Shown here one piece after another: positions 44,755-54,079 of a stretch of DNA of 64,000 bases (the stretch's first letter is position 1; each line of letters begins with the position of its first letter). The notes under the pieces were generated by a model. The model was not told where the DNA came from and did not search any database. It was given only the letters and a program-made list of their open reading frames with translations. Source of the stretch: UBA6183 sp046314755 (GTDB taxonomy: Bacteria > Bacteroidota > Bacteroidia > UKL13-3); NCBI GenBank assembly GCA_046314755.1, contig JBKDBG010000077.1:1-64000 (forward strand), given 5' to 3'. Both the position numbers and the translations under genes were made by a program.

Positions 44755-46044
44755 ATGAGTTTACAAGAAGTATTACAAAACGATTTTCAAGCATATCAGC
44801 AACAAGCAGACGACAATTCGTTTAGTCAACTGCGTAAAAAAGCTTATGCTGAATTTGAAAAATTAGGTTTCCCAACTACCAAACATGAGGAGTGGAAATA
44901 CACTAACCTTAAACCTATTGCTGAGCAAAAATTCCAAAGCACTTGCGAAGTAAATTTATCTGCAATTGAGTTATTTAAGGCCTCGCCACTAAGTCATTTG
45001 GAAGCAAATGTGCTTGTGTTTGTGAACGGTACTTTTGTTGAGCAAGCCTCAAAAATTATTGAGCAAGAAGCATCCATTGTGATTACCACAGTTGCTCAAG
45101 CACGCATCAAACATGCTGAAGTGTTTACAAAACATTTCGGAAAATATGCCAACATTGAAGGTATGGCTATGAATGCTTTAAATACGGCCTTGTTAAGTGA
45201 TGGTGCTTTTATTTATGTTCCTGCAAGCAAATCAATTCAGCATCCTGTAATTATTTATCATATTACCGATTCAACATCCATTCATTCGCTTTCGCAACCT
45301 CGCAACTTATTTGTGTTGGAGAAAAATGCAAATGCCCAAGTGATTGAATCGTATGTGAGTACAGGTGACTTAAAATCGTTTACTAATGTGGTAAATGAGG
45401 TTTATGCAGATGAACAAGCCCAATTGGAGTTGTATAAAATTCAACAACAAAGCGGTGATGCGTACCACAATAATTTTACCCAGGTGTTTCAAGAAGGTAA
45501 TACCAATATCAACCATGTTACCTTAACATTGGATGGCAATTGGACACGCAACAATTTACATTTTTACATGAATGGTGAAAATTGCAACACATTACTTTAC
45601 GGATTATATGTAACCGATGGTAAGCAGTTTGTTGACAACCACACCCGTGTAGATCATGCCAAACCAAATTGCTTTAGTGACGAAAAGTATAAAGGTGTGT
45701 TAAAAGACAAATCTGTTGCGGTTTTTAACGGTAAAATAATGGTTCATTTAGATGCACAAAAAACCAATGCGTATCAACGTAACCAAAATATTTTATTGAG
45801 TGATGAAGCCACTGTAAACACTAAGCCTCAGTTAGAAATTTTTGCTGATGATGTAAAATGTACGCATGGTGCTACCATTGGTCAGTTGGACGAAGAGCCT
45901 ATGTTTTATTTACGCAGTAGAGGTATTCCTGAAAACGTTGCGCGCAAGTTATTGCTTAATGCCTTTGCAGATGATATTGCCGAAAAAATAAAAATTCCGG
46001 AATTGGTAGCCATAATGGAAGAGCAGATAGAAAAGAAGATATAG
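44755..46044 (+). CDS. sufD: Fe-S cluster assembly protein SufD
   Basis: 429 residues. SufD pairs with SufB in the SufBC2D complex and helps supply iron. The N-terminus has GFPTTKHEEWKYTNLKPI, a SufD hallmark; the beta-helix core carries FTNVVNEVYADE and NHVTLTLDGN; the C-terminal block reads DDVKCTHGATIGQLDEEPMFYLRSRGI, with the conserved His. Length fits the family. The stop is followed not by sufS but by a GxxExxY gene with repeat-like flanks. Confidence 0.96.
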   Translation: MSLQEVLQNDFQAYQQQADDNSFSQLRKKAYAEFEKLGFPTTKHEEWKYTNLKPIAEQKFQSTCEVNLSAIELFKASPLSHLEANVLVFVNGTFVEQASKIIEQEASIVITTVAQARIKHAEVFTKHFGKYANIEGMAMNALNTALLSDGAFIYVPASKSIQHPVIIYHITDSTSIHSLSQPRNLFVLEKNANAQVIESYVSTGDLKSFTNVVNEVYADEQAQLELYKIQQQSGDAYHNNFTQVFQEGNTNINHVTLTLDGNWTRNNLHFYMNGENCNTLLYGLYVTDGKQFVDNHTRVDHAKPNCFSDEKYKGVLKDKSVAVFNGKIMVHLDAQKTNAYQRNQNILLSDEATVNTKPQLEIFADDVKCTHGATIGQLDEEPMFYLRSRGIPENVARKLLLNAFADDIAEKIKIPELVAIMEEQIEKKI

Positions 46045-46078
46045 ATGTAAACACAGATTACCACATTACACCTAAGAG

Positions 46079-46102
46079 TTTAACCACTAAGCGCACAAAG
46101 TA
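46079..46102 (+). repeat. Left flank of the GxxExxY insertion
   Basis: Outer part TTTAACCACTAAG resembles the reverse complement of CTTTGTGGTAAA at 46540-46551; inner part GCACAAAGTA (46093-46102) is an exact inverted copy of TACTTTGTGC at 46502-46511. Confidence 0.55.
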
Positions 46103-46494
46103 TGCACGAAGGTCACCAAGATAAGGCTTTGGAGAATTTGGCAACCGAGGTAATAGGTCATTCGATTCAAGTGCACAAAAAGCTAGGACCGGGTTTACTT
46201 GAAAATGCTTACAAGGAATGTTTGCTTTACGAATTACATAAAAATAATTTGTATGCACAGAAAGAAGTAATGATGCCTTTGGTGTATGAGGAAGTTAAAT
46301 TGGATGCAGGATATAGAATTGATATTTTGGTTGAGAATAAACTTGTTATTGAATTAAAAGCTGTTGATGCATTAAATGATGTTCACCTTGCACAGATTCT
46401 CACGTATCTAAAAGTGGGGAATTTTAAGTTTGGTTTATTAATGAATTTTAATGTAAAAATGCTTAAACATGGTATCAGGCGCGTAATACTATAA
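46102..46494 (+). CDS. GxxExxY family protein inserted in the suf operon
   Basis: 130 residues. The family motif GLLENAY (G-x-x-E-x-x-Y) lies in GPGLLENAYKECLLYEL near residue 30. Later, YRIDILVENKLVIELKAVD supplies a PD-(D/E)XK-type Asp and Glu-x-Lys, so a nuclease-like fold is likely though activity is unproven. The gene lies between sufD and sufS, on their strand, but has no known role in Fe-S assembly. It is bordered by short inverted repeats of the CACTAAG/CACAAAG type, which I recall around GxxExxY genes in other genomes. That makes it a probable late insertion. Its ATG overlaps the left repeat. Confidence 0.85.
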   Translation: MHEGHQDKALENLATEVIGHSIQVHKKLGPGLLENAYKECLLYELHKNNLYAQKEVMMPLVYEEVKLDAGYRIDILVENKLVIELKAVDALNDVHLAQILTYLKVGNFKFGLLMNFNVKMLKHGIRRVIL

Positions 46495-46550
46495 CTTAGT
46501 GTACTTTGTGCTCCTGATAGTCATCTGGGCTTTGGGTCCTTTGTGGTAAA
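46495..46550 (+). repeat. Right flank of the GxxExxY insertion
   Basis: Contains TACTTTGTGC at 46502-46511, the exact inverted match of 46093-46102, then CTTTGGGTCCTTTGTGG and a T/A-rich end resembling the inverted outer left arm. It spans the gap between the GxxExxY stop and sufS. Confidence 0.55.
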
Positions 46551-46554
46551 AAAG

Positions 46555-47778
46555 ATGAATGTAGAATTAAAAAATATCCGTATTCAGTTTCCAATTCTCC
46601 ACCAAGAGGTGAATGGTAAACCTTTGATATATTTTGATAATGCCGCTACTACACAAAAGCCTAAACGTGTGATAGATGCCTTGCAAAAATATTACACACT
46701 GGATAATGCTAACATACACAGGGCTGCACACACACTCGCATCTCGATCAACCGAATATTTTGAAGATACCCGTAAAGCCATTCAACAATTTATTAATGCC
46801 CGTGAAGAGGCTGAATGTATTTTCACCAAAGGCGTAACGGAAAGCATCAATTTGGTAGCCCAAACCTGGGGTAGAAAGTTTTTACAACCGGGCGATGAGG
46901 TGCTTATTACCACCATGGAGCACCACAGCAATATTGTTCCGTGGCAAATGATATGTGAAGAAAAGGGGGCATTGCTAAAGGTGATTCCTATTAATGAGGC
47001 AGGTGAGTTGTTGATGGATGAGTTTGATAAATTACTCTCTTCAAAAACCAAAATGGTAGCTTGCGTTTGGGTGAGCAACGCATTGGGCACCATTAATCCG
47101 GTAAAAGAAATCATAACGAAAGCTCATACAGTTGGCGCAAAAGTATTGTTGGATGGCGCACAAGCTTGTTCACATATACAAGTTGATGTACAAGAATTAG
47201 ATTGTGATTTTTTAACCGTTTCGTCACACAAACTTTATGGACCAACCGGAGTGGGCGTGTTGTATGGTAAACGCGAATTGCTGGAAGCCATGCCGCCATA
47301 CCAAGGTGGTGGTGAAATGATTAAAGAAGTTACTTTTAATAAAACTACCTACAACGAAATACCTTATAAATTTGAAGCCGGTACACCAAATATTGCAGAT
47401 GTAATTGCATTTAAATATGCCTTAGATTTTGTGAATGAATTGGGTAAGCCTGCAATTGCAGCCCATGAAGACAAATTGCTTCAACATTTTGTAAACGGAG
47501 TGAAAACATTATCCGGTATCACTTTAGTTGGAACAGCAGCGAACAAAATATCAGTTCAGTCATTTGTGTTCAACAACATGCACCACTTTGATGCCGGTAT
47601 GATGCTTGATGCCAAAGGAATTGCAGTGCGTACAGGTCATCATTGTACCCAACCGCTTATGCAGCGTTTTGGTTTAGATGGAACAGTTCGTGCTTCGTTT
47701 GCGGTGTACAATACTTTAGAGGAAGTAGATGTGTTGATTGACGCCTTACATAAGTTGGCTAATTTTTCAAATGCATAA
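46555..47778 (+). CDS. sufS: Cysteine desulfurase SufS
   Basis: 407 residues from the ATG at 46555; a GTG four codons earlier lies in the repeat flank and is less likely. A PLP enzyme that removes sulfur from cysteine for Fe-S clusters. The N-terminal YFDNAATTQKP, TKGVTESINLVAQ and TTMEHHSNIVPW are typical of class II desulfurases; the PLP Lys is in SSHKLYGPTGVGVLYG and the active Cys in RTGHHCTQPLM. SufE, its sulfur acceptor, starts 2 bp after the stop. Confidence 0.97.
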   Translation: MNVELKNIRIQFPILHQEVNGKPLIYFDNAATTQKPKRVIDALQKYYTLDNANIHRAAHTLASRSTEYFEDTRKAIQQFINAREEAECIFTKGVTESINLVAQTWGRKFLQPGDEVLITTMEHHSNIVPWQMICEEKGALLKVIPINEAGELLMDEFDKLLSSKTKMVACVWVSNALGTINPVKEIITKAHTVGAKVLLDGAQACSHIQVDVQELDCDFLTVSSHKLYGPTGVGVLYGKRELLEAMPPYQGGGEMIKEVTFNKTTYNEIPYKFEAGTPNIADVIAFKYALDFVNELGKPAIAAHEDKLLQHFVNGVKTLSGITLVGTAANKISVQSFVFNNMHHFDAGMMLDAKGIAVRTGHHCTQPLMQRFGLDGTVRASFAVYNTLEEVDVLIDALHKLANFSNA

Positions 47779-47780
47779 TC

Positions 47781-48227
47781 ATGAATGATAAAAATACGGT
47801 AGATATCCAAAACGAAATCATCGAAAACTTTTTGTTGTTTGATGGAGATATGGAACAAACGCTTTTTTACCTGATGGATTTAGGTAAGAAATTACCGGCC
47901 ATGCCGGTAGAACATAAAACGGAAGAGTTTATCGTGAAAGGCTGTCAAAGTAAAGTGTGGGTTTATCCAAGCTTAAAAGATGGGCAAGTTTATTTTGAAG
48001 CCGACAGCAATACAGAAATCACCAAAGGATTATTGTACTTGCTTTGGAGCATTTGGAATGGAAAAAAACCGGAAGAAATTATACAAACAGATTTGTTTTT
48101 TATTGATAAAATAGGCATGAGCCGAATGATTGGAAGCCAACGCAGCAATGGTTTTGCAAGCATGATTCAAAAAATGAAAATGTATGCATTGGCCTATCAA
48201 TCACAACAACCTAAAAATACAATTTAA
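47781..48227 (+). CDS. sufE: Cysteine desulfuration protein SufE
   Basis: 148 residues. SufE stimulates SufS and takes the persulfide on its active Cys, in VKGCQSKVWVYP near residue 54. Other family marks are the helical N-terminus, LGKKLPAMP and the C-terminal stretch SRMIGSQRSNGFASMIQKMK. It is cytosolic and lies 2 bp after sufS and 3 bp before sufT, so the three are tightly coupled. Confidence 0.95.
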   Translation: MNDKNTVDIQNEIIENFLLFDGDMEQTLFYLMDLGKKLPAMPVEHKTEEFIVKGCQSKVWVYPSLKDGQVYFEADSNTEITKGLLYLLWSIWNGKKPEEIIQTDLFFIDKIGMSRMIGSQRSNGFASMIQKMKMYALAYQSQQPKNTI

Positions 48228-48230
48228 ACC

Positions 48231-48572
48231 ATGGAAGAAACAACAGAAAACAACAGCCTACGCACTTTTGTAGATGTTCAAAACGAAGCCGTAAAAGTAC
48301 TCCAAACGGTTTATGATCCTGAAATACCGGTGAACATTTATGAGTTGGGATTAATTTATGAGGTAAATGTTGATCATGATTTAAATATAGAAATCATTAT
48401 GTCATTAACATCACCATTTTGCCCTGCAGCTCAAAGTATGCCCGAAGAAATAAAACAAAAGTTGAGTAGTATAGAAGGTGTTCAATCGGTAGAGGTTAAA
48501 ATTACTTTTGATCCGCCATGGACACAAGACTTAATGAGTGAAGCCGCCAAGTTACAATTAGGATTTATGTAA
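48231..48572 (+). CDS. sufT: SufT-type DUF59 (MIP18 family) Fe-S maturation protein
   Basis: 113 residues. The DUF59/MIP18 fold is seen in VYDPEIPVNIYELGLIYEV (DPE(I/V)P motif), followed by the conserved Cys in SPFCPAAQSMPEEI and DPPWTQDLMSEAAKLQLGF at the C-terminus. Members next to suf genes (SufT) help deliver or mature Fe-S proteins; a PaaD-like role is the alternative but the context favours SufT. It ends the operon and is followed at once by an intrinsic terminator. Confidence 0.92.
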   Translation: MEETTENNSLRTFVDVQNEAVKVLQTVYDPEIPVNIYELGLIYEVNVDHDLNIEIIMSLTSPFCPAAQSMPEEIKQKLSSIEGVQSVEVKITFDPPWTQDLMSEAAKLQLGFM

Positions 48573-48575
48573 GAT

Positions 48576-48602
48576 AAAAGCTCCGTAATCGGAGCTTTTT
48601 TT
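48576..48602 (+). terminator. Intrinsic terminator ending the suf operon
   Basis: AAAAGCTCCG (48576-48585), TAAT loop, CGGAGCTTTT (48590-48599) and a T-run, directly after the sufT stop. Confidence 0.92.
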
Positions 48603-48642
48603 ATACTTTACATATTTAATAGTTATTAAAAAAATTAATGTA

Positions 48643-48673
48643 TTTGTTTCATAGTCATTAATTAATATCTTCG
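48643..48673 (+). promoter_or_regulatory. Putative promoter of the M36 peptidase gene
   Basis: TTTG at 48643-48646, a 19-bp spacer, then TATCTTCG at 48666-48673 (one mismatch to TAnnTTTG). The ATG follows 11 bp downstream. It is the best two-part match to the Bacteroidota promoter found here. Confidence 0.5.
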
Positions 48674-48684
48674 ATTTTCCTATC

Positions 48685-51258
48685 ATGAAACGGATACTAT
48701 TTCTATTGTGGTTTGCGGCCGTAGCGGTTGTAGCCACCAATGCACAACAAGCAACTGAATCAGTAATTAAATCAAAATTATTAGAAGCAGGTTTAACACC
48801 TGTTGATGTTAATGAAGTTTTGGTTACAGATAAGTATCAAACCAAACACAACGGGGTAACCCACATTTATTTTAAACAGGTTTACCAAGGTATTGAAGTG
48901 GATAACGCGGTTGGCGCCATTCATATTAAAAACACAGAGGTAGTAGGTTTCAACCAAAATTTTGTGCAATCATTAGCTTCAAATGTTCAAGCGAAGCAGC
49001 CTTCTATCAATCCGAATCAAGCCATTGCAGCTACTGCACAGGTTTTAGGGTTGCAGTTGCCGGAGCAATTGAATAAAACAGGGTTAGAACTCACCAATAA
49101 CAAATGTGAGCTTTCGGTTTCAAAAGAAATATCATCAGAGCCTATTAAAGTAAAGCTGGTGTATTATGTAACTGAAAAAAATGAAGTAAAACTTACTTAT
49201 CAAACCAATTGGTTAGATGAGAAAACAGGCAATTGGTGGAATGTTTGGGTTGATGCACTTTCAGGTGCTTTCTTGTACAAGAATAACTGGAGTATTGCAT
49301 GTAATCATCAGCATGCGCAAGGTCATGTGCATTCGCATCATGCATCTGTCAACACCAATCTTCAAATTCAAAAAACATTACAATCATTAAGCAAAAAATC
49401 AGCTACAATCAGTTACCGCGCCTTGCCAATTGGAGTTGAAAGTCCTGCACATGGGGAACGCGTGTTGTTAACCAATCCTTGGGATTCATTAGCTTCTCCT
49501 TACGGTTGGCATGATACCGATGGTGTTGCAGGTGCTGATCACAGCATTACCAAAGGCAACAACGTATTTGCTTATGAAGATGCAAATAATAGGAACGCTC
49601 CCGGTTACAGCCCTGATGCAGGAGAGAGCATGATATTTGATTACCCTTATGATACCATGGGTACTCCTCAGTTTAATTTAAATGCAGCCATTACCAACTT
49701 ATTTGTATGGAATAACTTCATGCATGATGTGTTCTATCATTACGGTTTTGATGAAGAATCGGGTAATTTCCAATTGAATAATTATGGCCGTGGAGGTGAA
49801 GATAATGATGCGGTTAATGCCGAAGCACAAGACGGAAGCGGTACTAACAATGCCAACTTTGCTACACCTGCGGATGGAGCAAAGCCTCGTATGCAAATGT
49901 ACTTGTGGAATCGCCCTTCTGCACCCGCAGCGCGATTGTTTGTAGAAACAAGCAATACTAAAGATTCATTTACTTATGCAACTTCTTCTATTGGCCCGAA
50001 GGAAATAGACTTTACCAACGTGGAAGTTGTTTTGGTAAGAGATACCGCAACCGGATCTACTTTAGGATGTAACCCAATAACGCAAGACTTAACCGGAAAA
50101 ATTGCATTAATTGATAGGGGAACATGTGCTTTTGTTCAAAAAATACGTAATGCTCAAGCGGCAGGTGCCGTAATGGTAATTATTGCCAACAACCAAAATA
50201 ATGCATTTAATATTACAGGTACAGCAAGTGATGTAACTATCCCTTCCATCATGATTTCATCAAGCTCAGGTACAACCATAAAAAATAGGTTATTAAATGA
50301 TACGGTGTATGCCACCATTAACAACGTTAACAGTATGGCCGGTGCATTTGACAGTGACTTAGACAACGGGGTAATTGCCCACGAATACACCCACGGTATT
50401 TCTAATCGCTTAACAGGTGGTCCGTCAAACAGTAACTGTTTAACCAATCAAGAACAAGCAGGTGAGGGTTGGAGCGACTTTTTTGCCTTGGTGATTACTC
50501 ATAGGGTAACTGATAATCCTGAAGTAGGAAGAGGTATTGCAACTTGGTTAGTTGGTCAGCCAAACTCAGGATTGGGTATCAGAAATTTCCGATACAGCCG
50601 TAACTTAAATGTTAATCCAACCACATATGATGATATTAGAACATTATCAATTCCGCATGGTGTAGGTTCGGTTTGGTGTACCATGTTGTATGATTTGTAT
50701 TGGAACCTGATTGATAAATATGGTTACGATGCTGATTTGTATGATGGAAATGGTGGAAATAACCGTGCCATTCAATTGGTAATGGATGGAATGAAATTGC
50801 AACCATGTAATCCGGGGTTTGTTGATGCAAGAGATGCCATTTTACAAGCCAATAAATTAAACAATAATGGCGAAGATACTGCTCTTATTTGGAGCACATT
50901 TGCCAGAAGAGGGTTAGGTTTTTCAGCCAAACAAGGTTTAGCAACATCAAGAAGCGATGGTACCGAAGCCTATGATTTACCTGTGGCCGGCAATACTTTT
51001 GTTGCTAAAATAAATGCAGAAACAGGTATGTCGTTTTGGCCAAATCCTACCAATGGAGCCATTGAATTTATGTTGCCTGAACAAGCGGTAAGTGCGCAAG
51101 TTGAATTGTATGATATTGCAGGTAAATTGGTTTTCCAACAACAAGTTACTGCCGATAACAGAAAATTAAATTTAGGAGAGTTACCTAATGGTGCTTATGT
51201 AATTAAAGCCACCAGCAACGGAAAAGTATTTACTTCTAAATTAATCATGGCGCATTAA
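48685..51258 (+). CDS. Secreted M36 (fungalysin) metallopeptidase with PA domain and T9SS sorting domain
   Basis: 857 residues. Signal peptide about 1-20 (VVATNAQQ). A fungalysin propeptide-like region (HIYFKQVYQGIEVDNAVGAIHI) precedes the catalytic domain, into which a PA domain is inserted (GKIALIDRGTCAFVQKIRNAQAAGA). The zinc site is HEYTHG (HExxH) with the downstream Glu in EQAGEGWSDFF. A His-rich stretch (HQHAQGHVHSHHA) follows the propeptide. The last 75 residues are a T9SS sorting domain (FWPNPTNGA ... PNGAYVIKA). It should digest extracellular protein. The gene is monocistronic between two terminators. Confidence 0.94.
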   Translation: MKRILFLLWFAAVAVVATNAQQATESVIKSKLLEAGLTPVDVNEVLVTDKYQTKHNGVTHIYFKQVYQGIEVDNAVGAIHIKNTEVVGFNQNFVQSLASNVQAKQPSINPNQAIAATAQVLGLQLPEQLNKTGLELTNNKCELSVSKEISSEPIKVKLVYYVTEKNEVKLTYQTNWLDEKTGNWWNVWVDALSGAFLYKNNWSIACNHQHAQGHVHSHHASVNTNLQIQKTLQSLSKKSATISYRALPIGVESPAHGERVLLTNPWDSLASPYGWHDTDGVAGADHSITKGNNVFAYEDANNRNAPGYSPDAGESMIFDYPYDTMGTPQFNLNAAITNLFVWNNFMHDVFYHYGFDEESGNFQLNNYGRGGEDNDAVNAEAQDGSGTNNANFATPADGAKPRMQMYLWNRPSAPAARLFVETSNTKDSFTYATSSIGPKEIDFTNVEVVLVRDTATGSTLGCNPITQDLTGKIALIDRGTCAFVQKIRNAQAAGAVMVIIANNQNNAFNITGTASDVTIPSIMISSSSGTTIKNRLLNDTVYATINNVNSMAGAFDSDLDNGVIAHEYTHGISNRLTGGPSNSNCLTNQEQAGEGWSDFFALVITHRVTDNPEVGRGIATWLVGQPNSGLGIRNFRYSRNLNVNPTTYDDIRTLSIPHGVGSVWCTMLYDLYWNLIDKYGYDADLYDGNGGNNRAIQLVMDGMKLQPCNPGFVDARDAILQANKLNNNGEDTALIWSTFARRGLGFSAKQGLATSRSDGTEAYDLPVAGNTFVAKINAETGMSFWPNPTNGAIEFMLPEQAVSAQVELYDIAGKLVFQQQVTADNRKLNLGELPNGAYVIKATSNGKVFTSKLIMAH

Positions 51259-51278
51259 GCTGCTTTGAATACATCAAT

Positions 51279-51310
51279 AAAAAAGCCATCCGAAACGGAT
51301 GGCTTTTTTT
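51279..51310. terminator. Bidirectional intrinsic terminator between M36 and HtrA genes
   Basis: A-run, GCCATCCG (51285-51292), AAA loop, CGGATGGC (51296-51303), then seven T. Convergent genes lie on both sides. Confidence 0.92.
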
Positions 51311-51331
51311 TATGCCTAAGGTTGTGACAAT

Positions 51332-52780
51332 TTAATACGCGTAAAAGGAGAAAAATCCTCTTGATCCATTCGGATAAATTCCTTCAATAAGAATTTGTCC
51401 TCTTGCACTTTCCATGGCAGCAATTAAATCTTCCGCTTTGGTGTATTCTTTTTTATTAAATGAGGTGATTATAAAATCTTCAGGAATACCCATGTTTCTA
51501 ATTCTTCCACCTTTAATATTATTGATTTTAATACCTGAAGTTAAGCCAAATTTTTCAGCCTCCATTTTGGGCACAACGGTAAAGTCTGCACCAAGCGTAG
51601 CCGAGGTAACACTCATTTTTTTAATGATGGCCGTATTGCCGTCACGATTAATCAACTTCACATACACATCAACACTTTTTCCGTCTCTTAACAGGGTGAG
51701 TTTTACTTTGTCCCCCGGACGGAAATAGCTGATTTGTTCATCAAATAATGCTTTGCTTTCAATGTCTTTTTCATTCACCCTAATAATTACATCTCCGGTT
51801 TTTATGCCGGCTTCTTCTGCGGGTCCGGTTGGCAAAACATACTGCACATATACACCAAGGTTGTTGTTTATGTTTAATTTTTCTGCTAAAGGTGCATCAA
51901 CATCTTTAACATCCATACCCGTAAAACCTCTTTGTACTTCTTTGTATTCTACCAAATCGCGCACAATTTTTTGTACCAAGTTTGATGGAATGGCAAATCC
52001 GTAACCATTGTACGAACCGGTGTTTGATGCAATAGCCGTATTGATTCCAACCAATTGTCCGTTTAAGTTTACCAAGGCTCCACCGCTGTTCCCCGGATTA
52101 ATGGCTGCATCGGTTTGGATAAAACTCTCAATCGGGAAACGATTATTCACCACATTGATGTTTCTTCCTTTTGCACTAACAATACCTGCCGTAACCGTTG
52201 ATGTTAAGTTAAATGGATTACCAACTGCCAGTACCCATTGCCCAATTTTTACCTCATCGCTGTTGCCAAAACTCATGTGTTGTAATCCTTTGGCTTCAAT
52301 TTTTAATAAGGCCAAATCGGTTGAGCCATCGGTGCCAATTATTTTTGCTTTATAGCTGTGTTTGTTATTATTGGTAATTACTTCAATGGCATCGGCATCT
52401 TTTACCACATGCAGGTTGGTTACAATGTATCCATCAGCACTAATAATTACGCCACTACCGGAGTTGGTTACCGGACCTCTTCGTCCAAAAAAATCCCAAT
52501 CCGACCAAAAGTTCAAAAATGGATCGTTGATTTGCTGTGAGTTAGTGATGGTTTTAATGAAAACCACGGTTGGCGTTGCAATGGCAGACGCTTTAACCAT
52601 GTCATCACTTCCGGCCATGGTGCTTCCTTTATAATCAATATTGGTGTATATATTGCTTGTATTTTGTGCAGCATTTCCTTGGGTTAATACAACCCTGTTG
52701 GGAAGTAAAAAATAAAACGAAGCGGCACCGGCAATACCACTCACAAATGCTGTTAAAATAAATCCTACATTTTTTTTCAT
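51332..52780 (-). CDS. htrA: HtrA/DegP-type periplasmic serine protease
   Basis: 482 residues from the ATG at 52780; nine upstream codons in frame are unneeded. An uncleaved or weakly cleaved N-terminal hydrophobic helix (about 5-27) directs it to the periplasm. The trypsin-like triad is seen in TNLHVVKDAD (His), STDLALLKI (Asp) and NPGNSGGALVN (Ser). PDZ1 starts near RGFTGMDVKDVDAP, with EEAGIKTGDVIIRVN; a second, more diverged PDZ-like segment follows (FGLTSGIKINNIKGG). It degrades or refolds misfolded envelope proteins. A bidirectional terminator lies at its 3' end and the DUF1573 gene starts 67 bp upstream on the same strand. Confidence 0.93.
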   Translation of the reverse strand: MKKNVGFILTAFVSGIAGAASFYFLLPNRVVLTQGNAAQNTSNIYTNIDYKGSTMAGSDDMVKASAIATPTVVFIKTITNSQQINDPFLNFWSDWDFFGRRGPVTNSGSGVIISADGYIVTNLHVVKDADAIEVITNNNKHSYKAKIIGTDGSTDLALLKIEAKGLQHMSFGNSDEVKIGQWVLAVGNPFNLTSTVTAGIVSAKGRNINVVNNRFPIESFIQTDAAINPGNSGGALVNLNGQLVGINTAIASNTGSYNGYGFAIPSNLVQKIVRDLVEYKEVQRGFTGMDVKDVDAPLAEKLNINNNLGVYVQYVLPTGPAEEAGIKTGDVIIRVNEKDIESKALFDEQISYFRPGDKVKLTLLRDGKSVDVYVKLINRDGNTAIIKKMSVTSATLGADFTVVPKMEAEKFGLTSGIKINNIKGGRIRNMGIPEDFIITSFNKKEYTKAEDLIAAMESARGQILIEGIYPNGSRGFFSFYAY

Positions 52781-52847
52781 AGTAAATACATAAAAAAACC
52801 ACTGCAAAATTATAAGGAGCAGTGGTTAAAAGTCAAACGGAATTAAA

Positions 52848-54005
52848 TTACTTTTTTAAGTACATCACATTGGCTTTAAGTTCGGCTGTGTGAACAGTTT
52901 TATCCGGTGTGTTGGTGATAAAGGTGATGGTTTTATTCACTTTACCTAAATCATAACCCGTATTGTACGTAATTTTTACAGGAGTTTTTTTGTTTCTTTT
53001 GATTGGTTTTGAATAATCAAAATCAACTACGGTACAACCACAATTGCTCGATATCTTTCGCACAAACATCGGGTCTTTACCTTTATTGGTGATGTAAAAA
53101 GTTACCGTGTTTTTACTTTCAATATTCACGGTATCCAAATCAACAGTGGGAGTGATGATTTCCATTACCGGTGCACGCTTTTGTTGTTTTGGCGTAAGCT
53201 TTGAAAAGTCTTCTGTAATATTGGCCCTGATTAAATATTTTTTTTCAGGCACAGCAGGGTCGTTGGTAACCATGGTTATTTCATTGATGATATTTCCGTA
53301 ATCCTTAGACAATAAAGCGTTAAACTTTATTTTAATATTTACGTTATTTTGCGGATTCACCACATTTTGGTCAGGAGTGAAAGTGATCCAATCAGGAGCA
53401 ATAATTTTTTTGATTTCAATGGGTTTATCTAATGGATTATAAACCGAAACAATCACAGAATCGGATTCATAGGTAAAGATTTGTTCAAAGTTTATTTGGT
53501 ATTTATCAAAACGCATGTTGCCCTGTGTAGTTGAAAATTGCTTTTCAAGTCTGGAGAATTTGTCATCAACATAACCCTCCAAGGTTAGAAAATATACGTT
53601 GGGTTCACCATCAGTATACACCATGATATTTTTTGATACCTTACCACTAAGCATGTAAGGATAAAATTTTATTTCAATTTTCCCGTTTCCTTGAAAAGGC
53701 ACTTCATCTTTGCTCCAACTGGCGGCAGAGCAGTTACAATCAGGTTTTACATTAATAATTTTGATAGGACCTTTACCAATATTTTTAAAATTAAAGGTGT
53801 AGGTAATGGGATCTTGCTGATCAACCAAAGTGCCAAAATTGATGATGGTTTGGTCGAAAAATAAGGCACCTTTTTCCTGAGATTTTGGAGCCGGTTTAGT
53901 AACCTTATTTTCTTTTTTGGCAGGTTGTTTTGATTGTGCAACTGCGTTTTGTATAGAAAAACCTAGTGTAAGTAATGTAATTGTTAATAGTGTTGATTTT
54001 CTCAT
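52848..54005 (-). CDS. DUF1573 Ig-like exported protein
   Basis: 385 residues. Signal peptide 1-23 (IQNAVAQ) then a short Lys/Pro-rich linker. Two DUF1573 modules frame the protein: FGTLVDQQDPITYTFNFKNIGKGPI followed by PDCNCSAASWSKD, and near the end TVTFYITNKGKDPMF followed by SSNCGCTVVDFDYSKP. The Cys-x-Cys pair in each is the family hallmark. The middle holds further Ig-like beta strands. These proteins are abundant in Bacteroidota envelopes; function is unknown. It lies 67 bp upstream of htrA and 74 bp downstream of the omega-amidase gene on the same strand. Confidence 0.9.
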   Translation of the reverse strand: MRKSTLLTITLLTLGFSIQNAVAQSKQPAKKENKVTKPAPKSQEKGALFFDQTIINFGTLVDQQDPITYTFNFKNIGKGPIKIINVKPDCNCSAASWSKDEVPFQGNGKIEIKFYPYMLSGKVSKNIMVYTDGEPNVYFLTLEGYVDDKFSRLEKQFSTTQGNMRFDKYQINFEQIFTYESDSVIVSVYNPLDKPIEIKKIIAPDWITFTPDQNVVNPQNNVNIKIKFNALLSKDYGNIINEITMVTNDPAVPEKKYLIRANITEDFSKLTPKQQKRAPVMEIITPTVDLDTVNIESKNTVTFYITNKGKDPMFVRKISSNCGCTVVDFDYSKPIKRNKKTPVKITYNTGYDLGKVNKTITFITNTPDKTVHTAELKANVMYLKK

Positions 54006-54079
54006 CGCTAATCCCTTAATATTTTATAGTGTTTCGTTTCAGATGTAATTCAAGTGTAATAAGTTGCATGGCTTGTTGA

